Source of the DNA: Byssothecium circinans
Lineage: Eukaryota; Ascomycota; Dothideomycetes; Pleosporales; Massarinaceae
DNA length: 64,000 nucleotides
Direction: 5' to 3'
Assembly (NCBI GenBank): GCA_010015675.1
Contig: ML976992.1
Location: 512,404 to 576,403 of the forward strand
Shown here: positions 31,738-42,279 of the stretch, one piece after another
Layout of the letters: every line of letters starts with the position of its first letter
Numbering within the stretch: position 1 is the first letter of the stretch
Translations under genes and position numbers: made by a program
The notes under the pieces: model-generated
The model's input: the letters and a program-made list of their open reading frames with translations, nothing else
Databases searched by the model: none
Told to the model about the DNA's origin: nothing

Positions 31738-33015
31738 ACAATGGCGGATGTAAACGAACGTCAACGTACATACAAAAGTATAGGAGGGTTGTAATACACG
31801 AAGCTCGAGAAGGAGAAGGAGTTGTCGGGAGTTTCGATGGGTGAAGTATTCGTTACGTCGTTGAACCTTCGCTTCGTTGAGACAAGGACAAGGCAGGCAC
31901 CTGGTCGCCCTTTCCTAGTTTCGAAACACTGCTCGGCCCATCGTTGTTCCGTCTGCGCCTCGTTGACTCTTGTTTTGTCCGTCGAACATTTCGTCTTTCG
32001 CTGTCATAATTGCATGTTTCGGAGAAGGGGAAGGGGAAGTAAAGATACTACTTTCAATCCCGATATTTTAGCCAGGGAAAGAGGCAGGACGAAGAAGGGG
32101 TCTCGCTTTTATATGTGTACGTTGCAGACTGTCGTTATATCAAAGGATTTGAGGGGACACGGGAAGGGAAGGGAAGGGAGGGAGGGAAGGGTTAGCCTGC
32201 CTGCATCCGCAGTGGCGCGTACGAAGCCAAGCACCTGAGCCGAAGCTGGGAGACGGGGAGACTATCCATCATCTCCGCAGTCAGGCGCAAGGTTAATTCA
32301 TTGCAGCGGGCCGGGGATTTGCGCGCTGGGTTGATTATGGACAATCGGATTCGCATCAGTGGCGACGTGATTGGTTGAGTGTTTTCGGAGAATTTCCATC
32401 AGATCGCGTATGTATGCAGGCACCAGGAACCGCTCCAGCGAAAGCTTGGCATCCGCATCGAATGATCGTCACTGGATTGGGAGGCAGGAATGGAGGTATT
32501 GCTTGCTGGGTTGGAGGAGGCGCACATCTATGGAGGGGCACGGTGTGGTGTTACCAGTTCATCTTCTGCGGGGGGTATCAGTTCGCTTTGGCGACTCTTG
32601 ACAGTAGCGAGTTTGGTTTGGAACTGTTATTGATTGGATATATAATGGGCTTGAGATGGCTGGGAAGTGGCTGGGAGGCTGTGTATACCCTTGACGCCTT
32701 GGTACATTTTGTTCTTGTGTAATAATAGTCAATGTAGCGCATCTTATCGAAGGATGGTTATTCCTGAGCAGCTTAGCATCTGTGATGCTCTGTTCGTGAC
32801 ATACTCTATATCCCCTTGACAATTTTGCAAGAGGCTATCCCAACTAATACAGAGAATATCTGGAGGGTTTTCGAGGTCCGAAAAGCTAACGCACCTTCAA
32901 GCGTTAGACAACAGGACGCCTCTATTTGGATCGGGAAGCCAACCACAACGGCATGAATAGGTATACCTTGAACTCCATGCTTCCCCACGATAGCACAATG
33001 CCCGAGGCAAACCCT
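31738..33015. other. Intergenic region, no gene seen
   Basis: The 3' flanks of the regulator (plus) and the DNAJC8-like gene (minus) converge here. The one clear element is a G-rich repeat at about 32159-32191. Open frames are not supported. Confidence 0.5.
32159..32191. repeat. G-rich GGGAA tract
   Basis: The plus strand holds at least six runs of three G separated by one or two A (gggaagggaagggaagggag and onward). It meets the simple rule for a G-quadruplex on the plus strand. Location is the convergent 3' region downstream of the Zn2Cys6/PAS-like gene. Confidence 0.7.
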
Positions 33016-33657
33016 TCACCCGACAATCTTCATTTTCTTTTTCTTCTTCTTGCCGTCCGCCGGGCCCTTGCCTTGCTGGTAATCCCTCCAGCTGTTGATG
33101 CGTGTGTCCCTTGTCTTCTCCCACGCAGCCTCATGGTCCCGCTTGCGCTTGCGCTCAGCAGCTTCCTCTTCCTGCTTCTTCTGCTCCCTACCCTCCTCCC
33201 GTAGCTGCGCCTCCATCTGCCGTCGCTTCCGCTTCTCGTTGTCCATGATGACCCAAGTGGCCTTCTCTCGCCAGGCCTTTGCAAACTCTTCGCCCCGCGT
33301 CTCCTCATCATCAGCCGTAAGCTTCCGCTCCCGCATAAGCAGCATGCGCGCATCTGATATGTGCTCGTCTAGCTCTGTGCGCTGTTTCTCGTCCATGAGC
33401 GTGGTCTGCGCTTTTTTAAGGCGGTCGAAGGCGTCAGGTGCTTTGGGATTGGTGGTCTTGTCCGGATGGATCAAGAGTGACTTGTTGCGATAGGTCTTCT
33501 TGATATCCGACTCGGGGACACCGGGCTGTAGGTCAAGAATCGCGTAGGCGTTAAGCTTGAAGACGTTCATGATGCGGTCGATTTCAGCATCTTTGTCGAG
33601 CTCGCGGCCCGTGGCCATCAGCTCGGCGTCGATATCGAAATCCTTATCGTCTGCCAT
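33016..33657 (-). CDS. J-domain protein, DNAJC8/Spf31-like
   Basis: From the ATG at 33657 the product is 213 aa. It has MADDKDFDIDAELM at the start and a J domain (NAYAILDLQPGVPESDIKKTYR, then LLIHPDKTTNP with the HPD motif). A long, highly charged Lys/Arg/Glu coiled region follows, and a lysine-rich end. This layout matches DNAJC8 and fission yeast Spf31, which associate with the spliceosome and stimulate Hsp70. The frame stays open to an ATG at 33798, adding 47 residues rich in Arg, Ala and Ser that look like a mitochondrial presequence (FRFPAARKCLVFSAAVKP). Because family members start as MADDKD-like, the shorter form is preferred. The gene is divergent from DBP4 with only about 200 bp between. 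Confidence 0.85.
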   Translation of the reverse strand: MADDKDFDIDAELMATGRELDKDAEIDRIMNVFKLNAYAILDLQPGVPESDIKKTYRNKSLLIHPDKTTNPKAPDAFDRLKKAQTTLMDEKQRTELDEHISDARMLLMRERKLTADDEETRGEEFAKAWREKATWVIMDNEKRKRRQMEAQLREEGREQKKQEEEAAERKRKRDHEAAWEKTRDTRINSWRDYQQGKGPADGKKKKKKMKIVG

Positions 33658-33864
33658 TCTGATAGTGCAGTATGTAGTTGAAGATACAGCGGGGGCTGCT
33701 TTGGTATTCGGCTTGACTGCAGCGGAGAAGACGAGGCACTTCCGCGCTGCTGGGAAGCGGAAGCCCCACGTCAATGCACGGGCCACCGACATTTTCAAGT
33801 TCGAGAAAATTGACGATCGCGGTCAACAACGCCTTCACTTCGTCCTCCACCGCACATCGACACC

Positions 33865-36408
33865 ATGGTCGCCCCAGGACTGACAGGCCGCACGCGTCCC
33901 ACGAAGCTCAAGAAACAAGCAGGTGCTCAAAAACGAAAACGGGAGGACATTGACCTCGAAACACTAGAACGAGATGTCGAAACAATTGTACGTACAGCCC
34001 TCTGTCAAAACCTCGGATAAGCTTTCCAAAGCACGTCGCTAGCAGTTCGGGACGAAGATATCCACTACGTGCTACTCGAGCGTACGCATTAACTGCCACA
34101 GGATCTTAAAAATGGCTCGTACAGAGACTTCTCCGACCTTCCTCTGTCCGGTCCCACGAGACAAGGCCTCAAATCGTCGCATTTCGCCGTTATGACCGAC
34201 ATCCAATCCAAAGCCATTCCACTCGCTCTCAAGGGCCATGATATACTAGGAGCCGCGAAGACGGGAAGCGGGAAGACGTTATCCTTTCTAGTGCCGGTCT
34301 TGGAAAACCTCTACCGGCTGCACCACGTCGGCGCCGATGCTGGATTAGGTGCCTTGATAATATCGCCGACGCGTGAGCTCGCTATCCAGATATTTGACGT
34401 ACTTTGCAAGATCGGCAGGCATGGGCACATGTTCGCAGCCGGGCTTGTAATCGGCGGAAAGAGCTTGGAGTCTGAGCGTCAAGCTCTGACGAGGATGAAC
34501 ATTTTGGTCGCGACACCTGGGCGCATATTACAGCACTTGTCGCAGACCGCTGCTTTCAAAGTGGATGACCTGAAGATGCTAGTCTTGGATGAGGCAGATA
34601 GGATCTTGGACATGGGCTTCCAAAGGGACGTTGACGCCATCATCGAATATCTGCCCAAAGAGAGGCAGACGTTGCTATACTCTGCGACCCAGTCGAAGAA
34701 AGTATCAGATCTTGCACGGTTGAGTCTCCAGGACCCCGAATACGTATCAGTCCACGCTGAGGACAAGACCGCAACTCCGAAAACCCTCCAACAAAACTAC
34801 ATAATATGCCCAATAGAAGGGAAGCTGGATACGCTGTGGAGCTTCATACAAGCCAGCAAGAAATCGAAGATACTGTGCTTCTTTGCCTCCGCCAAGATGG
34901 TGCGATTTGTATTCGAGTCTTTCCGTCACATGCAGCCAGGTATACCACTGATGCACATCCATGGTCGGCAAAAGCAGGGCGCCCGGTTAGATGTAACCGC
35001 GAAATTCTCAGCAGCCAAGGCATCCTGCCTCTTCGCTACGGATGTGGCTGCACGAGGCCTTGACTTTCCGGCTGTGGATTTTGTGATACAAGTCGATTGC
35101 CCAGAAGATGTGGATACGTACATCCATCGGGTCGGCCGGACAGCTCGCTACAATCGTGAAGGCCGCGGTGTCCTTTTCCTCGCTCCCAGTGAAGAGGAGG
35201 GCATGCTCAAGCGATTGGAAGGCAAAAGGGTGCCAATTGAGATCATCAATGTTCGCCAAAAGAAGAAGCAATCAATAAAGAGCCAACTGGTCCACATGCT
35301 GTTCAAGGATCCAGAGCTGAAATATTTGGCGCAGAAGGCATTCATTACATACACCAAGTCGATATATCTACAGCGAGACAAGGAGATCTTCAACATCAAG
35401 AATCATGACCTGGAGGCATATGCTGCGAGCTTGGGACTACCGGGTGCGCCGAAGATCAAATTCTCGAAGGATGACGGAAGTCGGCGGAAGAAACAGCAGT
35501 CAAGACAAGGAGCAGAAGTTCCGAGCTCCGAGCAGGAAGACGAAGACGGTAATGAGTTCTCGAAGAAAGCGACGAAGCCGGTACGGACCAAGTACGATCG
35601 TATGTTCGAAAGGCAGAACCAAGACGTCCTGGCAGACCACTATAAGAAGCTTGTCAAAGATGCGGACGAAGACGGAGGATCATCAGAAGATAATGACTTT
35701 ACTGGTAGCAAGCCAGCCGCCGACGAAGATGACTTCTTGGCCGTCAAGAGGCGAATCCCAGCCGAAGACGATGATAAAGACTCCGATATCGATGAGGAAG
35801 ATCCAACTGCACCCCGTGGCAGGGTCATCAATCTTCCAGGCGCTTCAAAACCCCTCGTCATCGACAGCAACCGCCGCGAGAAACTACTCAAATCGAAGAA
35901 AAAGTTGCTTAAGTTTATGGACACAGGTATAAAGCTCGTCTACGACGAGGACGGCAACGCTCACCAGGCCTACGAGCTTGAAGATGAGAATGACTTCCGT
36001 GCCAAGGGTCTCCCGGAAGAGCAGAGGCAGAAGTTCATCGAGGCAGCTAAGGAGGTGGTCGCACAGGCTGATGTTGGTGACAAAGCTATGGCAAAAGCAA
36101 AGAGAAAGGAGAAGATGCGGAAACGGAAGGAGCGCGAACAAGCGGAGGCAGAGCCTGGCGAGGATGATGTCGATGACGGGCTGGAAATTGCAGCCGAAGA
36201 TGCCTTGGCTAACTTCAGAGCTGATGCAGAGTACAGTGCCGACAAAGAAGAAACCAAAAAAGCTAAAAAGGCGAAAAAATGGTTCGAGTCTGATTCAGAA
36301 GATCAAAGCAGGAGCAAGAAGCGGAAGAAGGGGAAGAAGGCCCATGTGGTGGAGGAGCCTGAGACTCTGGAGGATATGGAGAAGCTGGCTGCGGGTTTAC
36401 TTGGATAA
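33865..36408 (+). CDS. DBP4: ATP-dependent RNA helicase DBP4 (HCA4)
   Basis: DBP4 is a nucleolar DEAD-box helicase needed for U14 snoRNA release and 18S rRNA maturation. Exon 1 (33865..33987) and exon 2 (34102..36408) are joined by a 114-nt intron ending cattaactgccacag; the product is 809 aa. After a basic N-terminus the spliced frame reads [20 protein letters not shown] and [19 protein letters not shown], the DBP4 Q-motif region, then [42 protein letters not shown] and HRVGRTARY. The DBP4-type region [34 protein letters not shown] follows the core. The C-terminus alternates acidic and lysine-rich stretches, as in orthologues. Identification is secure. Confidence 0.96.
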
Positions 36409-37473
36409 AACTTATCCATCAAACGTGCTGTATTAGCCAGATATCGCACCACAATGAGCGCTTCGTGTACAAGCTTATCATCAACTTTCTAAGAATACAG
36501 AGATGCGTGTTTCGAACATACCTTTTATGCTGTTTATACGATTGTGGGTTACATGAGTTAGTCCTGGTCTTCTGCTCTGAGGCGTTCCAGCATGATGTGG
36601 TCTCGCTGGTGCGAATATTGAGCCCTTATTTCTTAGATCTTGGTGGCGTTTCCGCCTGGTCCTATTTCAGCTAGCGCATCTGTAATGTCCAGGGTCCATT
36701 TGTCTTGCGGGGAAGTTGTTCCCTCACCCTTCACTCGTTCGCGCCTAGGGCCCAGAACGTCCACGGTCCACCTTCAAACCTTAATTCCAGCTAAGTTCCT
36801 CGCGTTTATCACACCGCCAATCCCATCAGGTCATGTATCGGATGTTTCCGTCTCCTATGCATCAACGGCTTGTTGCCCGCAGCCTCACTCGACGCCCAAG
36901 GGCACAAAGCAATGAGCGGGTGACTGGTTCAGCCAATTGACCATGGGCTCCGTAACAAAGGAAGAGAGTGTTGGCCTTCAAATACGAGCCATGCGGTGGG
37001 GAAAAGGAGTCCTCGGTCCGACTCCACAACGCACAGATGCATGTAAACTCAAGGTTGAGCTGGGGAAGCCGTGGCAGATATCCTTTTCACCTTGATCTTC
37101 CCGTGCCTGGTCGAAGTCAGTGTCCCTTCGTTCAAGCTACAACGCCGTGCATCTCTGCTCTGTGGGACTCACTGTACTAAGACTGGGTACACCCAGCCGA
37201 ACTTTGCCGTCCCTTAGTGCCCCACTTTCTAGCCTGCAGCTTCAGACGAGCAGAGGCGGTTGATGTGTGCTGCGCTTTGCGTGCATTGCCACACGGCGCG
37301 TAGGATTCTGGACGCATCTTTCACTCCCCACACTTCAACCCGTTTTGGCATCTTCAGCGTCCACATTGGGCATCTTTAACGTCCACGTTAGGGTTTCCCT
37401 ACTGACATCAGCAACCATCCCGCATTGATTCCGGCTCGTAACTCGCACGATTCGTGTATCCTAGCCATCAAAC
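36409..37473. other. Intergenic region, no gene seen
   Basis: The 3' flank of DBP4 and the promoter of the fungal regulator-like gene. Open frames are short and unsupported. A 22-bp repeat lies near the end (37347-37390). Confidence 0.5.
37347..37390. repeat. 22-bp imperfect tandem repeat upstream of 37474
   Basis: Two adjacent units read ggcatctt(c/t)a(g/a)cgtccac(a/g)tt(g/a). The core cgtccac also occurs at about 36757. The pair sits about 85-125 bp before the start codon, so it may be a regulatory site pair. Confidence 0.6.
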
Positions 37474-39589
37474 ATGCCGGGCCAACGAGACGACGAAACA
37501 AAACGGAGACCTACGAGTACGAAGAAAGCTCCGACCCGCAAGTTTTTCAACAGCGTGGAACCGACGTTTTCTATTGCTCAGCCCAAGACTCAACAACTCC
37601 AGTTCTTGGACAATTCGGACCCAGGGAAGAACGCTGTTGTGAGGAAAAAGGCAAGAGAGTGGGTGCATCGAAATAAGCAGCAAGAGTTGGCGGTGAAGAC
37701 AAAACGTGCAGTAGCCAAGAAAAAGTATGATGGCGAGGTGGAGTTTGAGCTCCGTCAGGAAAGGATGCCACAGCTTGATGTGTTATGCGACCCTTTGATG
37801 AACGTGGCGGCTGGTCGACCAGATCCATTTGAAACATTTCCCAAGGTTGGGCGAAATGTTGATCATATCATTGAATATTGTAAGTCATACCTAAGAATAG
37901 GCTCGCTTCATCCATCCATTCGACGTAGCTATCAAAGGGCCGGTTGTCAGCGCCGGACTGTGAGCGTGATGACTATGCAGCTCCCGAGGCCGTCTAAAAC
38001 ATGACTCAGAACTTTCCACTATCAATGCAAATGCACTAACTCGATGTGTAGTTCTTACTTCATGTCCCGAACAGATTCCATGTTCAGATGGTAGGTTCAA
38101 TCCTCGAACGCGCAATCTCCCTTCTCATGCCTTTGATAGACAAGTATGCATGGCGACCGCGGCAGCCATCGTTAGAAGTTGCCAAAAACAATTCGGTCTT
38201 CAGCAACATGGCTGAAAGCTATGTGTCATTTGTACTATGGCTCTACGCTACGACAATGATGCGAGATGCCATCACTAAGGAGTGCTTATCCGAAGAGACA
38301 TTATACTTCTACACGCTTTCGCTGCGGACTTTGCAGAAGATTGTGAATGACAACAGTCAAGTGGAATCGGACGCGTTCATTCGCGCGCTTAGTTGCTTCA
38401 CGGCTTGCGCGGTAAGCCACTTTCATACCTTCTATCTTCTGTCAATAGCAGATACACCGAGGCTGAACGGAGCATGAGCGAGATTTCAATGACTAAAGTG
38501 ATTCTTCTAGGCCTTCTGCGGAATGTTTGAAGCAGCGGAAATGCACTGCAATGCCATGTTGAAAGCTGTCGCATTAAAGGGCAAGGGAAACTTGATAGCA
38601 GGCTTTCGGCAGTACAGTAAGACAACCCAGGCTGTGATTCCCGATCGAAACACTTACTAACTTCGGATCGTCTTCAGAGCCCTTCACGCAAAAGGTTATG
38701 ATGTGGTAAGCAACCCACTTTTGGCACATACCGATAGATTTTGACGACTACTAGGTGCGAATTTGGTGTTACAGTATACAACCGAACACTTCCAAAACTC
38801 CCTTACACCCCTCCGCCCATCAGCGAACCTTTAGCGGTACCTTTGTTACTCGAAGCAGATCGTCTGACCGTTGTGACTTTGTCAAGCATACCTCCTGTAT
38901 CGGATCGTTTCAAGACTGTCTTTCGACTGCTGCATCAGCTCTCCCTGTCCCAGGCGACTTCACCCACTACACCCAACCTATTTCCACGGGATAAGAAGAA
39001 GGATCGTGCAGTCTTACGCCCAATGTACGATATGCAGTGGATCTTACTGCAACTATCGGCAGCTCAGCAAATAGCTGGCCATGAGTACTCAAAGGTCGAC
39101 GTCATGCTTACAGAGGCTTGCCATTTGGCCTTTTATATGGGTCCTCGGGCGCTGGCCCCACAGATGGCGCTGTGTGATTCCTTCGTCACGGGCCTCAAGA
39201 AAGCTCTCCTTTCACTGATTGAGGATGCTGAAAGTCCTCAAGCAGCATCATCGACAGGTGATGCGCCACCAATTCTCCGAACGGAACCGAACATTCCCCC
39301 AGTGCTTTCACTGGAGAAAAACGACTCAACTATCCATACCATCTCGACATCACGCACTCTCGATAATGTGGTACTCTGGGTTCTCTATATTGGTACTATA
39401 GCTTCGAGCGCAAACTCAAGGCCCGAATATGGATGGTATCAAGAACGTTTTCGGGCGCAGGTGCAAGCAATGGGGGTGAAGGATCGAGACGATCTGAAGC
39501 AAGTGCTGAGACTGTTTCCGAATACTGAAGGTTCTCCGTACATTAGTATGGACAAGGTCGACCATCTGCTCAGCGGGTCAGACACATAA
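37474..39589 (+). CDS. Fungal transcription-regulator-like protein without a Zn cluster
   Basis: Exons supported by frame and signals are 37474..37879, about 38052..38411, 38511..38616, 38678..38705 and 38755..39589, about 705 aa. The N-terminus, rich in Lys/Arg with KKAREWVHRNKQQ, has no Cys6 cluster; the middle (GRPDPFETFPKVGRNVDHII) and the helical rest (FSNMAESYVSFVLWLYATTM, ACAAFCGMFEAAEMHC) resemble the 'fungal-specific transcription factor domain' (DUF3468-like) proteins that often lack a zinc cluster. The first junction is unsolved: GT at 37880 is phase 1 but acceptor AG at 38050-38051 needs phase 0. An 11-nt microexon at 37981-37991 would fix the frame, but other explanations exist. 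Function is unknown. Confidence 0.7.
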
Positions 39590-40222
39590 CAGTATTTGCG
39601 TACGAGATGCTTGAACTTCTCCTTTTGATGTCCAGCGCAATTCAGGAAAGGCGACTCCAAGCTGAACTGGGCAACTGGCGAAGGGTTGGGACGCTATAGT
39701 GAGGTCTGCATTTTGCTTGCGCGAATGAGATTGGGTTTGTTTGGAATCATACCCACCAGAACAGCAGCGCACCTACGTTCTTCGGAGGTTTGGCTTGGTG
39801 GTATTCTTCTTGTACGTACAAAAAATAATCAGCCTGCACTTGACTAAGCTCACCATATTCAGTTTGTTTGCATATGGCTATTGCCGTGACATCAAATGTT
39901 CCTGGCTCTCTTTCCCTGTCCAGATCCTCCTTCACCACGGCTTTCACTGGGAAACTACAGTCTGCCGACCGCGCTAGCAACTTGACCCACTGCAACCACA
40001 AGTTTCTCGCTCTCAGATTCACCTTCACCTTTTTGCACGCGCACATCTCTGCTGTCCTTCGAACCTCCCTCCGGCTCCCGCCTTCGTCCTCTCACTCATA
40101 CTCCTACTGTCGTCAAACGCGCAGCACTTGCGCCCCGCCAACCCCCACCTTTCCCTTAACTTCCTCTTCGCTCTTTACGATTCGCGGCTGTTCATCCTCA
40201 GTGATTACAGTTTCGAGGCAAC
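39590..40222. other. Intergenic region, no gene seen
   Basis: Promoter region for the gene at 40223. The last 200 bp are rich in C/T on the plus strand, as is common in front of fungal start codons. Confidence 0.5.
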
Positions 40223-41633
40223 ATGAATCGGCGGCAATCAATGCTCCCTCAGGAGAGCCAGCCAGAGGTTCTGGTTCGAGGCTTTCATGTGCCTAGATCT
40301 AGTCCGCGAGAAGACGCGCGCAATAACTCCCAAACGGCAAGCACCCCAAATCCCCATGACCGTGGCCCCTCCGGCACGCCTCCGCAAGAAGCGGGCCGTA
40401 CCGAGCGCATAGACTCGCACGATCATGACGCTTCTGGCCTTCCTCCACATGCTTGGTACGCGCCTTCCAGGCCCGGCCATCAGCAAGACCACCCCGAATC
40501 ATCGTCAAGCGCCGCCTATCGCGAGGATCTTCGCCTCCACGCTGACGACCCTTTGCCCAAAAATGCCGACCGATACGCGAGGCAATTGAAACAGCCACTA
40601 TACAAACCATTCCATACAGCACCTGTCGCTGAACCTCCGGAAGACCACTGGTTCCACCCGAGCAACAACCCAGAGCATGAATGGCATGAAAACCCTTACC
40701 ACATGAAGTGGCGCTATTGGAAATGGAAGGGTTCTGGTCCTCAGCAGCAGCAGCGCACTGGAGATCCTACCGAGGAGCGGCCTATTCATGCTAGTATGTG
40801 TGCGGTACCAGCGGTCGTAAATGATGAAGAGGATTGGGTGGACGAGGAGGCGGTCGAGGGTTCGGAAGAAGAAGTTGGGGCAGGGAACCAAGTAGAGGAA
40901 GCCGTGAGCGTCTCAGCGGACGAAGCCTTGTTCGACTCAGAGGAAGAAATTGCTTGGACTTCTGAAGACGACGATATTGAGGCAGATACGGCTAGCAAGC
41001 GCGGATCATTCATGCTGGAATCGGTAAGTTACTCTCCTTTACCAACTGCGGTGTGTATCGAGTCTCGCTGACCAAGCATACTCATCTTCAGGCACGCGAA
41101 CTGATTCAAAACTGCACCGATACCCTCGTACCCAAAGTGTTTTCAAGCTTGGGTCTGGTATGAAACTCTTCCACACCGAACATAGATAACCTTCAGTGCT
41201 CCCGCTAACTCAACCTCCTCATTTCCAGGCATGCCAGAAGGTCCAAGCATTGACTCACTCGTTTCCTCCAAAGCTCACCTTCATCAAGATCGCCGGCGAC
41301 TTCGTCACAACCACAGTCAACAATTGGGTAGTCGTCCCGATCACGAACTGGCAGCATGAGCGCAAAGCTCGACAAGGCCCGCTCGGCTGCCCCGATGGAC
41401 CTCTTGCCCAGCTACTACACGAAGAGGAGCCGGTATTGCGTTCCGTGATTGAAGGTCGGATCTATACTTACCGCGTAGGCGAATACTCGACTATCGAGCC
41501 TTACACTAGCCGACGGATTGGAGAGGGATTGCTGCCGTGTGAGCTTGAGGAGAGGACTAATCGGGTGAGGAAGCTGTATCAGCAAGCCGATGGGAGTTGG
41601 AGCTATGACACGCCCATTGGAAGGAAGAACTAA
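40223..41633 (+). CDS. Hypothetical protein with acidic central region
   Basis: Exons 40223..41023, 41092..41157 and 41229..41633 give 423 aa; both introns have GT..AG ends with frame kept. The N-terminal half is polar and His/Pro/Asp-rich, with a Trp-rich block (EDHWFHPSNNPEHEWHENPY, then HMKWRYWKWKG). A very acidic stretch (EEDWVDEEAVEGSEEE onward) follows. The C-terminal half (ARELIQNCTDTLVPKVFSSL, ACQKVQALTHSFPPKLTFIK, GDFVTTTVNNWVVVPITNW) looks folded and probably amphipathic, and the end SYDTPIGRKN is polar. No signal peptide or transmembrane segment is obvious. I do not recognise the family; the conserved-looking C-terminal block is a handle for searches. Confidence 0.7.
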
Positions 41634-42279
41634 ATCCACGGCTGTGAGATTGCTTGGCTGATGAATATTCGAGGTGCTCGAACTTGGTGGTAAGTTTGTT
41701 TGTGCTCTCATTTTGCGATTGTTTTGCTGGGCTGGCCTATGGTGGGATTGGAGAGTAATGCGGTGTTTCGGGATTGATTGCTTCAGTATGGAGTTTATGC
41801 GTTGGGATCAAGCAGTCTGAAGCATCAGTCTGTGAATACGGTCTGCATGCATCACACTGGCGCGGTCTCAATGGGTTTGATTGGGTTATAATTTGAGGCG
41901 AAACGGCCCACGAGTGCATTAGTGACTTCTAGTCGCGCTCACATAATCGGAGAGTAATGACAAGGTATCATGAGATGAAATCACCTTTCCAATGTATTGA
42001 TAGGTTATGTGTAACATTGCTCATAGGTGGGTGACACCAATTCAATCTCTGTGTTTTTACATGGGGTTGGCACGGACCACCATTTGATAATGCGATGTTG
42101 GGACCGTGACCAGTCCTTTCTGTCTTTTTAACTTACAATACACATCCTTTCACGAGCAGCGCTAGGGAAGCAATGAGAGGTAGCTATTGATCTCGGAGTC
42201 ATCTACATAGCGGTGCCAAACTCCTGAAAGCGAGCTTTAAGTGCTGCATGTAGACCCAACAATTTACTGGATCGACGCC
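41634..42279. other. Intergenic region, no gene seen
   Basis: The 3' flank of the hypothetical gene and promoter of the Zn2Cys6 regulator. Nothing coding is supported. Confidence 0.5.

Noticed and set aside
37385..37396. Telomere-like ttaggg
   Set aside because: A single copy only; no array, so it is not a telomere or an interstitial repeat.
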